A program made the position numbers and the translations under genes. A stretch of DNA of 64,000 bases from Rotaria macrura (Eukaryota > Rotifera > Eurotatoria > Philodinida > Philodinidae): NCBI GenBank assembly GCA_900239685.1, contig OENT01000243.1, positions 1-64,000 on the forward strand. The letters are read 5' to 3'. A model generated the notes under the pieces. It searched no databases. It saw nothing but the letters and a program-made list of their open reading frames with translations, and was not told where the DNA came from. The stretch's first letter is position 1; each line of letters opens with the position of its first letter. Shown in pieces: positions 63,940-64,000 of the stretch.

Positions 63940-64000
63940 CTATTGTTGACAGAAAAGAACAGAATATATATATAAATGTCGCAGTAGAAATTAAAATTCG

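Overview
The window looks like AT-rich nuclear DNA of a small invertebrate animal. Genes are split by many very short GT-AG introns (about 45-70 nt), intergenic stretches are long, and non-autonomous DNA transposons are frequent. Together with the metazoan gene content (an ABCA-type transporter, a Cramped-like chromatin protein, GABARAP-like Atg8 proteins, a rhodopsin-like receptor and a prohormone-like precursor), this fits a bdelloid rotifer such as Rotaria or Adineta. That assignment is an inference; no marker gene proves it.

Layout. 1-7,400 is almost gene-free and holds repeats: a cut-off hAT-like terminus at the left edge, an exact 184-bp inverted repeat, and an AACGCGTTT-rich foldback element. 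A short uncharacterised gene lies at 7,437-7,991. After more repeats, a 13-exon Cramped-like gene occupies 11,904-16,964 (minus). Three small minus-strand genes follow: a secreted prohormone-like precursor (19,463-19,831), a cupin (21,299-21,780) and an intronless alpha/beta hydrolase (25,021-25,983). A stop-ridden eEF2-like fragment lies between the last two. At 28.1-30.4 kb a tandem duplication carries two GABARAP-type Atg8 genes that share a 16-residue insertion. From 30.4 to 45.5 kb I see no gene, only minisatellites and element fossils. From 45.5 to 51.5 kb there are three hAT-type insertions with intact 8-bp target-site duplications, one of them carrying a dead transposase, and a single-exon 7TM receptor (47,925-48,920). 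A small secreted cysteine-containing peptide gene (51,709-51,957) is broken by one in-frame stop. From 53,384 to 62,374 (minus) lies a complete full-size ABCA transporter that I could follow through 28 exons with every phase closing (1,747 codons plus stop). The right edge has what looks like the last exon of another minus-strand gene.

The genes do not form an operon or an evident pathway. The Atg8 pair (autophagy or membrane tagging), the ABCA pump (lipid transport), the receptor and the prohormone-like precursor are independent units. The points most worth a second look are the modified tandem Atg8 pair, the prohormone-like gene, the exact 184-bp inverted repeat and the well-preserved hAT insertions.

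Exon boundaries were inferred by eye from splice consensus, reading frame and family similarity. No search or alignment was run.
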